This document shows, one piece after another, positions 19,778 through 33,600 of a stretch of DNA of 64,000 nucleotides. A program made the translations under genes and the position numbers. How positions within the stretch are numbered: position 1 is the first letter of the stretch; each line of letters begins with the position of its first letter. Below the pieces are notes generated by a model that did not search any database, was not told the origin of the DNA, and worked only from the letters and a program-made list of their open reading frames with translations. This stretch comes from Nosema muscidifuracis (taxonomy: Eukaryota; Microsporidia; Nosematidae): positions 744,001-808,000 of the forward strand of contig JAIOKI010000002.1 in assembly GCA_028335825.1 (NCBI GenBank), given 5' to 3'.

Positions 19778-21899
19778 ATTAATTTGAAATAAATTTTAAT
19801 TTGGACTATATTTGTATTCATTAAATAAGACGGACATCTCTATAGTTTTAATAAGACGTGTTTTTTTATTGTATGACATTGATTTATACTAATTGTCTAA
19901 TATAGTTTTTATTTTTACATAATATAATGTTTTAACTGCTTATCCTTAAATTTGATATCAATATAATATAGCAAGAATATAATTTATGATTTTAATTTAA
20001 AATATTGATTTTATATTATGAATTTATAATGTACAAAAATTTAGATGTATGATCATATTGAAAATAAATAATAATTAAAGAAAACATTATGCTTAAGAAT
20101 AATTCATAAATTTAAAACAAAACTATTTAGAATTGATATCATTGATATTTTTCTCAATTTCTATCTCTTATAATTCTAAACACTCGAGCTTGATATGAAA
20201 TTAATTTTAAGACATTTTTTTGTTACTTATAAATTAAAACATAAACATAAGTAATAAAAATATAATTTATTTAAAAAATGATTTTTAACTTAATTTATTT
20301 TAATTGAATTTGTTTCTTAACTTAAACTAAAATTGAAAATAATAAAATTTATACTTTAGGAAAAACAATTTAAAAGTGCAAAATTCCTTTATGTTTTGTT
20401 AAGTCATAATCAGGATTAGATTTAGTCATTTTAAAATAATATATTATACAGGACACCTCTGTCAAGTCTTATAAGATAGCCATATAGCACGTAAGATACA
20501 TAAGCATTTGTATGGAGCTGAAATGCCAAATATGATTTTTTTTAAACATTTTTGAATCATGACGAATATAAACGCATACAAATATAACACGTTTTTTATT
20601 AAAATTATGACAGACTTAAATTATTAAATTTACAAAAATAAAACCATATTTAAGAATAATTCTAAATTATGTATATAAATACGAAACACATCATTTAATT
20701 AAAAAAACAATAACTCTGAGAAGATGAAAGATTAACACAAAAACACATTGTTCAAGATTTAGCTAGATAAACATTATTTTAAACAAGAAAGAATTAGAAT
20801 AGAATTTTGCTTTTATAAATATAAAAATATCATTGTAGAAGTATGTAAACATTGTAAGATAATTAAAATTGATTGCTTTTTTAGTTCGTTTTGATAGAAA
20901 TAAAATAAATTATAACTATATAACTTTTAAACTTTTACATTAGGTGAGAAATATCCCTGTATACCTTAAATCATATCCTACTCGCAGTTGCAGCAAAATC
21001 CTTAATAATATTTCTTTTATATCTGTTCTTGCTTGTGGTCAAAAGAAATGATAAAAAAGATTTCTTGAGCACTAAATGGTCTGTATGTATGCTTATATTG
21101 CGACAGATGGGTCGAGGCATTACATATATTTTGTGGTAATTTATTACAATACATCCTGTGTCATTCACAGAGGATTATTTTAGATTTCATTTGTAAATAT
21201 TTCCTAGTTCATTGATTAAATAATCAATTTTATCTGACTGTCTATCTCGACATCTATAATTGTTTTTAACTTTAACAAAAAAACACAAAATCAGTAGTAA
21301 TTTCAGTATCGATTTTATATATACTTTAAGTTCCCTATAATTTTAATGAGCTCTTCAAATTATAGGCTAAACAATCTGAAGATCAACACAGTGTAATACT
21401 TCATTATATTTTCTAGTATAATAAAATGCTAAAATTCTTTTGCATATAGTTGTCAGATGATTCACTGTTTTTTTTCTTTATAGTGGTGGCAGAAGCTTGT
21501 ATCTTCCATAAATATATTTCTATCATAAACTGCTCATTATTTATCATAGCCATGAACAAGATTTCTTAATCGAAAATAGTGAGTAAGAGTTGTAAATTAT
21601 GTAACTTATTATAGTTGTATTTTTTTTATTTCGCCATTTAGATATTAAATATGAACTTCCTTCAGATCTGATTATCTATTATTTTTTCTTTAAAAATAAA
21701 ATACATTGTAAATCTTTCTGATCTGTGATAGGTATAATTTGTTTTTTTTCTTATTGCAATATTGCAACACTTCTTAACTTGTTATCTTTTTAGTATTAGA
21801 TTTTAATAAAGTTGCATTAGTTTAATTTGATTAGTTCTACACTTACCATTCCTCTTTCTAGTTTTGTCTTAGATAAAGTTTTTTTGAAAGGGCTAATTT

Positions 21900-24700
21900 T
21901 AATTGTGAATATTGTTTCTCACAGAAATTTGGCGAATTTATTGTTCTAAAGCCAAATCTTAATCAGGATCTATATTATCACATCTATGTAAAGTTAATTC
22001 AGCTAGTGAATGTTCATTTAAAGCTTTAAACAAATATTTTTTTCTCGTATGTTATACAAATATTTTTTATTCTATTTAGTACTGATAAGTCTATTCAATC
22101 TAGGCAATCTCATTAATTCCTAAATATTTGTATCCTCTGATATTGGAGATTTTCGAATCATATTTATAGTTGAGTTTGTATTTTCTGTTGATTTTTCTAT
22201 TTTAATTTCGTGTCCAAAATATTTGAGAAAATTTATGGTTTCTATTACTAATTTACTGAAGTATTTTCATCTTTAGACGATACATTTTTATCACCAAAAA
22301 ATTAAATGATTACTTAAATGCGAAATGCTTTCTATAATGCTTTTTACCTCAAGATATTTTTTTTAATTAGAATTTCAAAAAACGAAAATTAGATGTGAAA
22401 GACTATTTTTTTGTAAATTAATATACAAATTTTCTTGTCAAGATTTCTTTATTATTTTTTCTAATAGATAATTTTCAATTCTATATAATAGGTCTTAATA
22501 ATTTATCCACTCACAAATGTTACGTTTTAAGAGGAAATTATATTTTTTGGCTAACAAACTCAAAAGTCTTTTCACATCAATCAAAAAGTTTTCAGTTTGT
22601 CAAAATGATCTTTTTCAACGCTAAATTTAACAATTTTTCTTTTTTAGCTCTTTCAACTCTTCTTAACGTTTACAGCTGAATTTTCATCAAAGACCTCTTT
22701 TTTTACCTCAAGCCGTATATTTCTTGTTACGCATTTTAAGTTTACTTATAGAAGTTGGATATGCATGTTATTGGTCTGAATTTGCTTTTCTAACTACTTA
22801 ATATTTCTTTGAAAATAGTAAATGTTACTCCTTTATAAAACACAATTCTTGAGTGCTGCTATTCATTATATTTCCCTAAAGATTCTCAAAAATAGATTTG
22901 TTAAAACAACTCATTTCTTTAATGTTAAATTATAAATTCCATCACATTCAGCAGCTTCTAAATCCTTAAATGACTTAATATTTTCCTTGTACGTATAGTA
23001 TTAGGAAAATATTTAAATTCTTCGTCTTATAGTTATAAATCACTAGGTGATCACTGTAATTCTTATTTCCTTATTGTACGTTATCAACATTTTTATACAG
23101 AACTCATTAATTTTTAATGGTACATTATATTTTAATTATTTGGTTTATTGAGATTTCTGTAAAATTTTTTTATGGGAAATTCAAAATTTATAATTCTTCC
23201 TTATTCAAATTTTCTTTCATATACTTCAAGCATTTTCGCATAGATATGTTTTTATTCATTACACAAGATATTTGCTTCAATCACATCTTTTGCTTTATTG
23301 AAGGAAAGATTAGTCTTTCCCGATACTTCTTTAACTCTTTATTTTACTTTTAACTAAATAAAATTTTAAATGTTTATTCGGATAGCTTTATCTTATAGTA
23401 TATTTGTATATCTAATCAAGATACTTGTTCTCCAATAGAATGATGTTTTTTGTCTGTAAGTAATATATTTTTACTATAATTGACAGCTTGAAATAACATG
23501 TCTATGTCCGAAATGGTAAACGGCTATAGCATGCTACTTAATCTTTAAGGGCTTTTTTATGTTTATAAAAACTTTTAACTCCTATCCTTATATACGTAAA
23601 TTGGTAATTCTTTAGATTATATCCACTTATTTATTTCTAAATTCATTAATTATTGCTTAAAGTTTTTCTTTTATCTTTTTTGTAAAGTTCATGTTCTATT
23701 ACTTAACATCAACTATAGTCATAATTCTCTTAGTAAACTCTATTTTTAACTATTTGTGAGAGTCTCCTTCCTCATATGGTAGTGACTGAGCTAGCTTTTT
23801 TCTTGAATTCTTTACCATTATAATTGACTTAAATTTTTTTAGCAATTGTCACCAACCCCTTTCATCCTCTATAGGCATGGGTTGACCTTTCCATGATACC
23901 ATTCAGTATTTCTACTGACCATTCCCTTGAGAAGCACAGATTTCAGACATGAAAATCATAAAGGAACAAAACATATTTGGAAGTCTCTTCATATCAGTAT
24001 ATGCTACTTCTCAACTTTTATGTTATCTTCTGAGGTTGTTAAATTTGTTTTTAAAATTTCTAGCCCTTCATTTTATTATATTTAAAATACAATATTCAAG
24101 TACATTATTTAGATAAACTTTTTTTATTCTTTCTCATCCTTGGCAAGGTGTAGATTACTTTAGTGCAAATAATTGATTACAAGAAAAATACCTAACAAAT
24201 TTCCTTGAAATTGCATGTAAAAACAACACCAGATATCTACAATTTTACAATACCAATTTAAACTCAAACACATAGCCTAGATATTTTCGTTAAGATATTA
24301 TCAAAGGACTGTCACAGAGCTGTCTTTTGACACTTAAGAATGAATATAACTAAGTTAAACCAAAAAATAAAGTACTTGCAGTTATAAAACGTAAAATTAT
24401 TTAATGATAGTTTCTTTCTTTTTTTAAATTTAATTTCTTCTCCTCATCAATATTTTTACATTTTTTTCAACTTTAAGTTAATGTAAAGGATTTATCTCTG
24501 CTGTAACAAGGCCATTCACTCGCGGATCAATTTGGAAAGAAGAAATGTTTTTGAATAAATTTTTAATCTATAATTTTTTGTTACCAAATATGTTTCACCA
24601 GGTTATATTGCACATCTAATCTTACTTCATCAATCCCCATGGCAGTTGTCATTGGTATTAATTTGTCACATATTTAAGTTTCTAAATTAAAATCTCTAAA
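21900..24700 (-). pseudogene. decayed coding-like sequence, family unidentified
   Basis: The minus strand carries separated protein-like islands, for example near 21,960-22,040 (ALNEHSLAELTLHRCDNI), 23,860-23,930 and 24,610-24,690. They have balanced amino-acid composition, unlike the Lys/Asn/Ile noise of the surrounding AT-rich DNA. None is long enough for a gene and the family was not recognised. It may be one long dead gene or several elements; I treat it only as a fossil. Confidence 0.35.
24301..24330. repeat. hairpin-forming inverted repeat
   Basis: TCAAAGGAC and GTCTTTTGA flank a 12-base loop; the nine-base arms pair with one G:U. It is isolated in the desert and has no visible role. 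Confidence 0.5.
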
Positions 24701-27215
24701 TCTTAATATGAGAATATCATGTATAATACAGAGTATCTAAAGCTAATCTAAATGATTTTGAAAACATTTTATGAAAAAATATACAAAAAGAAATAATGAA
24801 AAAAATAAAGAAAACATATAATCGCACTATAAGCTTATCTAAATTCAATACTAACATAAATCCGATGAAATTGAAGGTTCAATTAAAGTTAGTTTTTATG
24901 TACAAAAAGCTAAAAAAATCATGTATCAAAAGAAGTAATTATAACTGAAAATATTGCAAACTGATTGTTAATTTAAAATTTTACTTTCTCAAACAGAAAT
25001 CTATTTAGATCAACAGAAAGAAAATGATTGAATTAATATCAATTTGTAGGTGATATAGAAGAAGTTCAAGCAAATAAATTACAATTTTCATTATATTGGC
25101 TAAAATTAATATTATTGTAAAAGTATATGCAATATGGATTAATTATATTAGATTTACGTATACTGTCTCAAAAGTATCTGTTTTATCTGTATTAGAAGGT
25201 TAAAAAACTTCTACAAGAATTTTTTAGTAATTACTGTATCTTAAGATAAATTATACTCAAAGTCATTATTTATATAAATTTATACAAGATTGTGTTTTTA
25301 TAGTAATAAATCACCAATTTATATGATAATATAATTATTAGCAAAATATTGATCATTAATTTAATTTCAACATTTATCATGTAACTCTAATGCAAAAAAA
25401 GAATCTAAAAATAAAAAGTAATACTTATATTTATCATTGACTTACATATAGAATATCTTCGCTATAAAGTCATGTGTCAATTTTTTCTGCATTCAAAAAA
25501 AACAGAATTTATTCAACTTTAAATTTGTAAATTACTAGATAACTATAATGTAATTATATAAAGAATCTTATTTAAATATTTTTTCAATAGCAAAAACCAA
25601 AATTCATTAATTATTGATGCATACAAAAAAAGATTAATTAAAATGCAATTTTGTTTTAATATTTTTAAAAGGATAGAATTGAATTTAAGACAATAAATAA
25701 TTGTGTAAAAAATATTCTCTTTTATAAATTGAAGTACTAGTATCAAAATTACATTAGGACATTAAATCTATAAATTAGACAATATTGATATTAAAAAAAA
25801 ATGTAGTTTGTTATATAAAAAATGTTGCTATGATAAAAAGGTCTCATTCGTTCAAAATATATTAAATTTTATTGTATTTATAATTAGACTCAAATTCTAA
25901 CTAAAAATAAAGTTGCTTTTGCAGTAAAAAAATTTTATATGGTATTTCAAAATCTTATAAAATATATTGATTGCTGATAAAGACATCTATAAATCTATTT
26001 AAAATTACTTCTAAAAGAGAACTAAAAAATAAATAAAAGTTATTTAATTGCTTTGGAAACTTCAAATTCTATTTTAAAGCTTTCATATATTAATCTTATT
26101 ACAATCTTTATAAAAATGGGACGACACCAGCAAATCAAGAATTTTTTTAAAATTAATATATTTTATATTAACAAGTTGCAGAATTTCCGTCGAGTGTATT
26201 TTAAATTACAAATTTTAAGACTTTATAGAAAAGTTTAAAATTTAACTTAGATTATTATGATTATAAAATCAGTTGCCTTTGACGATATTTTTTGTAGTAT
26301 AGTGCTTATATATGTTGTAAGATGATAAATTTTTTATTATTAATAAATTATTAGTTAATTCTGATTTACTTTTTTAATAATATATTATAAATAAAAAATT
26401 TAATTAAGTTATATTTGTTTTTTATATTGTTAGACATTGAAGTTATGAATTGGAGTTAATATAATTTGATCTTAATTTATTTTAAAATAAAAACATATTA
26501 ATGATGAAAACAAATTTTGATTTTAAATTAAAAAATTATCTTTTGAATTTGCATTAAATTTCAAATAATTTTATTAAAAGGGCACAATCGTTTAATACAA
26601 ACATTTAGAATACATAATAATTTTCAGTTCTTCTACAAAGTTTTTTATGATCTGTTTTTACTTAAATTATTGGTAATTAATTCTAATTACTAGTGTTTGA
26701 AATTTTGTAATAAAATGTTAATGTGTCAAAAATCAATAATTCAACTTCAAATGTAAACATTTTTTGTTTTATTGATGACTTATCTTTTAATATAAAAATA
26801 TAATCTTAATTATATTATATTATTAATATAATTTGTTCTTTTATAAATGTATGCATTAAAATAGTTTAATTTTTACAATTAAGTGTTTAAAAATGTAAAA
26901 TAAACTAATTTTTTTTGATACATTAAAAAATAATTTAAAATCACTAATATATTTCAATAATAAAAATATTAGATCATATTTTTGCATGGTCATTTAAATT
27001 GTTCATAACTTATTAGTGATTTTTTGTTTATTTTTTTTTCACAATAAACAAGTAAAGCAAATGATTTTAAATTAATTTTGAAATTGGCGGCATAATTTTT
27101 TTTATTAAAAAATGTCTTAAAACTTATATGGTTTATTAAATTAATCTTATCTGTCAAGAATCTCAGTTTGTTTAAAAAATATTTTTTTCAAATACAGTTA
27201 AAAATGAACCCCCTT

Positions 27216-27683
27216 ATGAAGTCTATAAATAATAAGCTGGTGTCAAAAATGAATGAAATTAGACTGTTGTATATAGAAACAAACAATATTCTATGTGAAA
27301 TTATCGATAATTTAGCAACTTCAATTCTTAAGCAGAACAAAAAACTTCAACCAACAATTTCGATTGAGATTCGTGAGCTAATAGAATCAAAAGTTTCTAA
27401 TATGCGGGAAAAATCTGTTGATAATATTAGTTTTGGCTTTTACAAATATTTTGATTCTATTGAAGAAATTTCCAGATATTCATCCGAATCTGGTTCAAGA
27501 AGATTTTCAAAGAAAATTACTGATTATTTAGAGAACAGTTTTAAGAATGATCAGTATCCAACTGATTTAGAAAAAATAAGCTTGGCAAAAATATGTAATC
27601 TAACACTTAAGCAAATTAATAATTGGTTCACAAATAAAAGAAATCGATCAAAGCCAAATAATAAAAAATACTCATATTATTAA
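27216..27683 (+). CDS. homeodomain protein, typical 60-residue class (copy 2)
   Basis: A 155-residue paralogue of the gene at 19,313. The start chosen is the ATG at 27216, which follows AACCCCCTT; the frame is open for 16 further upstream codons, but these are AT-noise. The N-terminal helical part (MNEIRLLYIETNN; MREKSVDNIS) and the homeodomain (RRFSKKITDYLENSFKNDQYP, then LKQINNWFTNKRNRSK) align with copy 1 end to end. The recognition helix is nearly identical in both, so they should bind similar DNA. The middle (about residues 75-95) diverges, as expected of a duplicated regulator. No neighbour lies within 7 kb on either side. Confidence 0.9.
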   Translation: MKSINNKLVSKMNEIRLLYIETNNILCEIIDNLATSILKQNKKLQPTISIEIRELIESKVSNMREKSVDNISFGFYKYFDSIEEISRYSSESGSRRFSKKITDYLENSFKNDQYPTDLEKISLAKICNLTLKQINNWFTNKRNRSKPNNKKYSYY

Positions 27684-30600
27684 TAAATTAGTTTTCTTAA
27701 GTTTTTTTACAAGAGTATTTACACTATTAAAATTTTAAATCGGGATTTTTTTATTATAAATATTAGTCATGAAAAAAATAATTATAAAATATTTTTCTTG
27801 GTATAATAAATTTATAAAAATTTACTTTTTTATAAAGTCTAATATTTTTTATGTTTTGGAAACAATTTATAATTTTAATTATAAACTTAAAATTTATATC
27901 AGAATTTTTTATATATAAACTTATAGAGTTTTCTTTCAAAAATTGTAGATTAAAAATTTTTTATTTTATCCCCACAAGACTAAACATTTGATTTCTGATA
28001 TTAAAGAAGGATTGCTGATCTTAGGAAGGGTTTTATGAATTAGAAAGAATTTCAATGCTAATCTTTTTACCGATCTAAACTGTTTAAGTTATTTTTTACA
28101 ATATTAGAAAACAATTTTAGTTCGAAAAAAGAAGACTCAAAAAGAAAAAATTTTAAAAATGAAAAAAATCATAAGATTTCCGAAAAAACATAACAAATAA
28201 TTTAGGTAATATATTTATAAAAATACAAGAAATACATCGAATAGGGGTGGTTTTTTTGATAGAGTAGCCGCAAAGAAAATCCAGATTAAGTGAACTTTAA
28301 TCAAATATAGTTGATAAAAGTGATTGAACAAAGATAATTTGATTGATGAATGTAAATTAATTTGTTTTTGTAGAATGGAAGAGAGTTTGTGTGAAGAAAG
28401 TCAGCATCTAGGCTCAGGAAAAAACATATATCACCAACTAGATAATTTTGGGTTGATAGTAAAATAGAGTGTGTTGCCTTGCATAGAGAGACATAGGAAA
28501 CTTAATATTATAGCATAAAACATTTAATAGAGCTAAATTTATTGATTAATAAGCCTAAATTAAAAATAAATGACAAATATAATGAGTTTATTGGAATATA
28601 TTTTCAACAAGATAAAATTCTAATTGTTATAGATTAAAAAACTATGCGTTTTTAACAATAAATGGTATTAGTACAGATATATGAACAGTCTAATTACGAG
28701 ATTTAACGGCAATAGAGAATTTATTGCCGTTTTAAGGTGAATTTAGCAAATTATGAGTTAAAAAAATTGAGAAATATGCCAAAAAAACCTAAAGACTATA
28801 TGAAAAAGCCTTTAAATAGTGTACATAACGGTTTACTAAAAGCAATTCTAATAATCGAAGATCATATTTGTTATTAAATTTTTTTTGAAAAAAAATCCTG
28901 TTTTTCAAATTAAAATTATTATGTGTTTCTAAGACATAAAGTAATGCTTTAATTTATTATAAAGATAATATTTAAATTTACAATCGTATTTTTTTATAAT
29001 GTCTTATATAAAAATTCTAATTTGAAACTCTAGTATTGAATAGTTCGTCTACATTATTAAATAGTTATACATCCTAAGTTTAAACTATTAGCAAATTTAA
29101 AACTACATAATTTTAACTGTATAATAAACTATAATTTATTTTTTAGCAAACAAACGTGTTTATTTTAATAAAACAAATGTCTAAAACATTTTTCTTGTTT
29201 TTATTAATAAAAATTGAAAAAATCATAAAATCACGTTATTATTAAAAATAATTAATATTTTTAAAATTTTATCATAATATATAATCGATAAATAATTTTT
29301 AGATTATAAATACATTAAAGATTTTTTACATCTTACAAAAAATAATAATAAGAAAAAAAAATTAGGTAATAAACTAATCTTTTGACTATTTTATTTTTAT
29401 TATAATCTAATATCATCTACTACTTTGGTTAATCAAGTTTTCGTAATAGTTCATCTTTAATATTCTTGATATAATATCTGCCTAGATAAAGCATCCTTTC
29501 GACAGTTTTCATCTTGATTACTTTTGCTTGAATATATGTCTTAAATTTGCTATGCACTGTTTGTAAAATTTTGCTACCAGATCATCAAATGGGCAAATAT
29601 TTATCTTATACTTACATAACGTTACGCAGAGAATAACCATAGATTTAATTTATGTTTCTTCTATCGATCTTTGAAGATTTTCAGATTACATTATAGTGAT
29701 TTCAATATTTTTTTTGCACTTTATATATTAAGTAGATGTCTTTCTTATTGTATTTGACTTTAGTTTTATCTAACCTTATCTCTACTATTTCGCTAGCATA
29801 CACTCCTAACAGAGTGGTTTCTTATATTCTTGTTGTTGAAAATTCCATATTTTGACGAAGACTGAGATAATAATATTATGTATTTCATTATGTCTTCTTA
29901 TATGATCATGGGAAGACAAATTTTATATGATAAAAAATTACAAAAATTGGATGCTTGTTAGAAAATCTAAGATTTGCGGATTTTTTTACTTTAAAATTAA
30001 ACCTCGATATTAAACTTTAAAAGGATTTAAAAATCATTTTTAACTATTTTCCTGCCTCAATAATTCAAATTACACATCATTTTACAAAACTAATTTGATT
30101 TTTTTTATTATAATAAATAAAGAAGGTCATACTTGCATGTTTATAATTCGAATTCTAATATTAATAATATAGTCATTTATTAAAATATAAGTCTTAAAAT
30201 ATCCGAATAAAACATTATTAAAAGGATTAAATAGAACTTAATGAATACTTTTACAGATAATGTCAAACCAGAATTAGAATGAATTTTCGATTTCTGCATG
30301 CTTTAAAAAAAAATCAACTCTTGAAAAATATTTGGATCAGTAAATACATAAAAAAGATAATATTCTATTTTAATATATGGGTTGAAAAGCACAAGTTTTT
30401 TATTAAATTATCTATGTTATAACTGAAGAAAGATGTAAAATTTATTTGAAAACTTTAGATTAATTCGTAACTCTAGCTAACTTAATTTTTCCTGTGATTT
30501 ACCCACTTTTCATTCTAAATTTTTTATAAAAAAATGTTTATAGGTGTGCCACTGTGAAAGGCAGTCTACACTTACAGGGCTACGATAATTAAAATTTTTA

Positions 30601-33600
30601 AAATAATACCATATATAGATTTAAAGATTTTCTATAGATATATACAGTGTAATTGTTCATAGATGATACCTTATATTAATAGAGTCGTAAACCACGTCAG
30701 CAGTATTTTGATTGTGTGGAATGCAATTTTCATACTATGTTTTAAGTGATACGTAAAAAACAAAGTAATTTTTTGTAGAAAAGTTCAAAAATAAGCAAAC
30801 AGACAAATATTTATAAAAGAAAACATTTTAAATATACATTTCTTTTACTAAATGGTATCTAAGTTGAATAGAGAGTAACTGTAAAAATTTATATATTTTT
30901 TTATATGATTAAAATGAGTAAATAATGGCGGAATAATTGCTGAAGCTTTTTCTTGAACAGGAAAGATAGCTGATTAATGATAAAAATACTAAAAAAATCA
31001 TCTCTTATTAACGAATGGAACAATGTTCCATTTAACAAAGTTGTTATTTCCTTAATTCTATTATTCTAAAATTTACATTGAAAATGTATAAAAATTGTAA
31101 TCAATGTCGAAAAATACTTTTAATAAAAGATATTTCGTTGTGAAATAGTTAAAAATTTTATTTAAACCGTATTAAAATATAGTTCATTAAAAAACAATTA
31201 ATATTTTCTTTTTCAATATTGTACTTATACTAGCTAGACGGAACTCAAAAAATTATGGCTTATTATAAAAGATTTATAGTAACTTTAATCATACATGAAA
31301 AAATTACAAAAAATAAATTTACTTTATTTTTTAATTCATAAGACATAATATACATTACATTAGTCTATTTCTAGTCTCTATATTCATTGATGACTATAAT
31401 TCAATAGTTAAATAGCTTAATTTAAGCTTTCCGTTTGAGAAAGAAATATAACCATTAAAAAAATAGATACTTCGAAGATAAATTCGTTAATGCTTCTTAA
31501 ATGATTCCTCCACTCTTTAAAAATTTTTTATAGTTGTTTTTTATCTTATAAACATTTTTGAAATTTAGATGAATTTCCACTGAAGAATTCTGAAGTTTTT
31601 TACATCATAAAATTCTTTATCAATACACAATCTCTAAAATATGTTTTTACTTTTCGAAATCAATATTCCTGCTTTAAATTAAGCTATAAATTGTTTATAT
31701 GTTTTGTATGAACTCCTTCTTATTTTAAAATTGCAAATTTGTGATTAATGACCTTATATACTTTATAAAATATCTTTAACAACTTTCTTGAAATTTAACC
31801 CGCAATAATATGTTTATATAGTACTCAGAGATTTGATCTAAATTGCAGGAGTAAAAATATAAAACTTTAATTGAATATTTTTACTCCCAAATATTTATTG
31901 TAAAATATACAAAGTAATTAATCGAATTATAAACATAAATTAATTGTCTGTAAGATTATCGGAACAATTATAGACTGTTTTAAAACTATTTGTTAAATCG
32001 GTAAGAATAAAGTACTTAAGTATTTGTTATAGTAACATACGATAACAGCCATATTTAGGTTATAACTTTGATATAAGAAAGCTTATATAAATAAGAATTA
32101 GAAGTATTAATACTTTAATATCACGATAAGTGCATTATACTTGTGTATAAGAATTTCTTTTCAATAATTATTATGGCTTTTATTTGTGACACTGCAGAAT
32201 AATGACTTTAACAGAAATTATAAGATGTCTAATCCTAAAGACCTCATTAATTAGTTTTTACTATCTATTTAGTAAGTTATTTCTATAATTATAAACTTAG
32301 AAATATGATTTGTATGAGGTCATTCATGAAATTTAAGATTTAGTCCTTAGAATTATTTATTTTAGACTAAAGATAATTTATTTATGTGCAGTGAATGAAG
32401 AATTTAATATAATTTTTATGATAAAACAATGATTATTATTCTTTTTAGATCGATTTTAGTAGTTTTTTAAAACAAGGGTTTTGGAGCATATCAAACTTGA
32501 TATAAAATTTTAAATAAAATAAATTTGAGAAATTGTTTCAGCTGTCGAATTCTAGATTGTTTGTTCATTATGACAAGTCAATATATAAAATATTAACAGT
32601 TCAGGCTTGTAATCACTCTATTCTTGCAATTTTAATTAAAAAATACACTTTTGCTTCGAGATCTCTTGTTTTTGTCATATAATATAAGCTTAAAAAAAGC
32701 TTCTATATTGAAGCGCCAGGTGAATTAACATTGCTCTCAAAATTAATTAAATCTTTTTGATCTAATTAAATACAGATTGATCTTTTTTCATTTAATAATT
32801 ATCATTTTTATAAGATCATTGATTATAACCTCCTTCATTTTTATAATTATATTATTGGATGTAACAATGTGTTTTTTATTTTTTTACAAGTAGAAATATT
32901 TTTATTTGATAATCAGTAATTAAAAGATATGAAGGGCTCTATTAAAATTAGGACCTATCAGCAGAATGTTTTAGGAGTTCATTTTTACAAAAGAAATATT
33001 ATGACGAAATATGATAAAAATTAAGAGGTTAATTTGTTTTTAAAGAAGATAAAATATTTAATACATAATTTTATTGATATCAAATTTTGAATCAGTAAAA
33101 GACATCAATGTATAAAGAGATTTGAGCAATTAGAGAATAATTAAAAAATCTAAAATAAATGTTAATTAAATTAATTTTTTCTATTGTAATTAAATGTTCT
33201 AAAATTGGTTATACATCGAATTTGTTATCTGAAAAATTCTTGTTTTCAAATTTAAATTCACTACTAAATCTGTTACACAAAATTTACTCCATTATTATAC
33301 CATGCATGTTCACGTTGAGATACTTGCCCCATTATTTTAGTGTTTAAGAAGAAAGAAAAATATCTCATATGAATGATTCCTCCTACCCTACAAGATTAAA
33401 ATTAAAAGTTCATTTGTTAAATAAAAAAAATTTCGATTTTTTTAAATTTTTCCGAAAAGTAGATATGGCAATGCATCTACATTCTACTATTCGCTGTATT
33501 ACGAAATTATTGCCAATCGCGTCATAGAGGTTAATAGCTACAAATCCTTGAATTTCGTTCATTTCATCAATTTGGATTCTTACGTTAAGTTTTTAGTCTT

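Larger units (their letters stand above)
19778..27215. other. gene desert, part 2 (7.4 kb)
   Basis: No intact gene can be supported here. The longest open frames are about 60-80 codons, have no start motif and resemble no family. From about 20.4 to 24.7 kb the DNA is noticeably less AT-rich than the true spacers and shows protein-like stretches on the minus strand, suggesting decayed genes or elements (see 21,900-24,700). From 24.7 to 27.2 kb it is plain AT-rich DNA. A 30-bp hairpin-like inverted repeat lies at 24,301-24,330. Confidence 0.65.

Noticed and set aside
24610-24690. Minus-strand stretch with MGIDEVRLDVQYNLVK, resembling RecQ helicase motif V
   Set aside because: The motif VI (QExGRAGRDG) that should follow is absent and no other RecQ motif was found nearby; similarity may be chance.
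30545-30590. GC-richer island that might be a small RNA
   Set aside because: No convincing stem or known RNA motif found; more likely part of decayed coding DNA.
33159-33347. A 62-codon plus-strand open frame (also ones at 20,971, 23,117, 25,543 and 26,053)
   Set aside because: No start motif, no family resemblance and composition typical of random AT-rich DNA.
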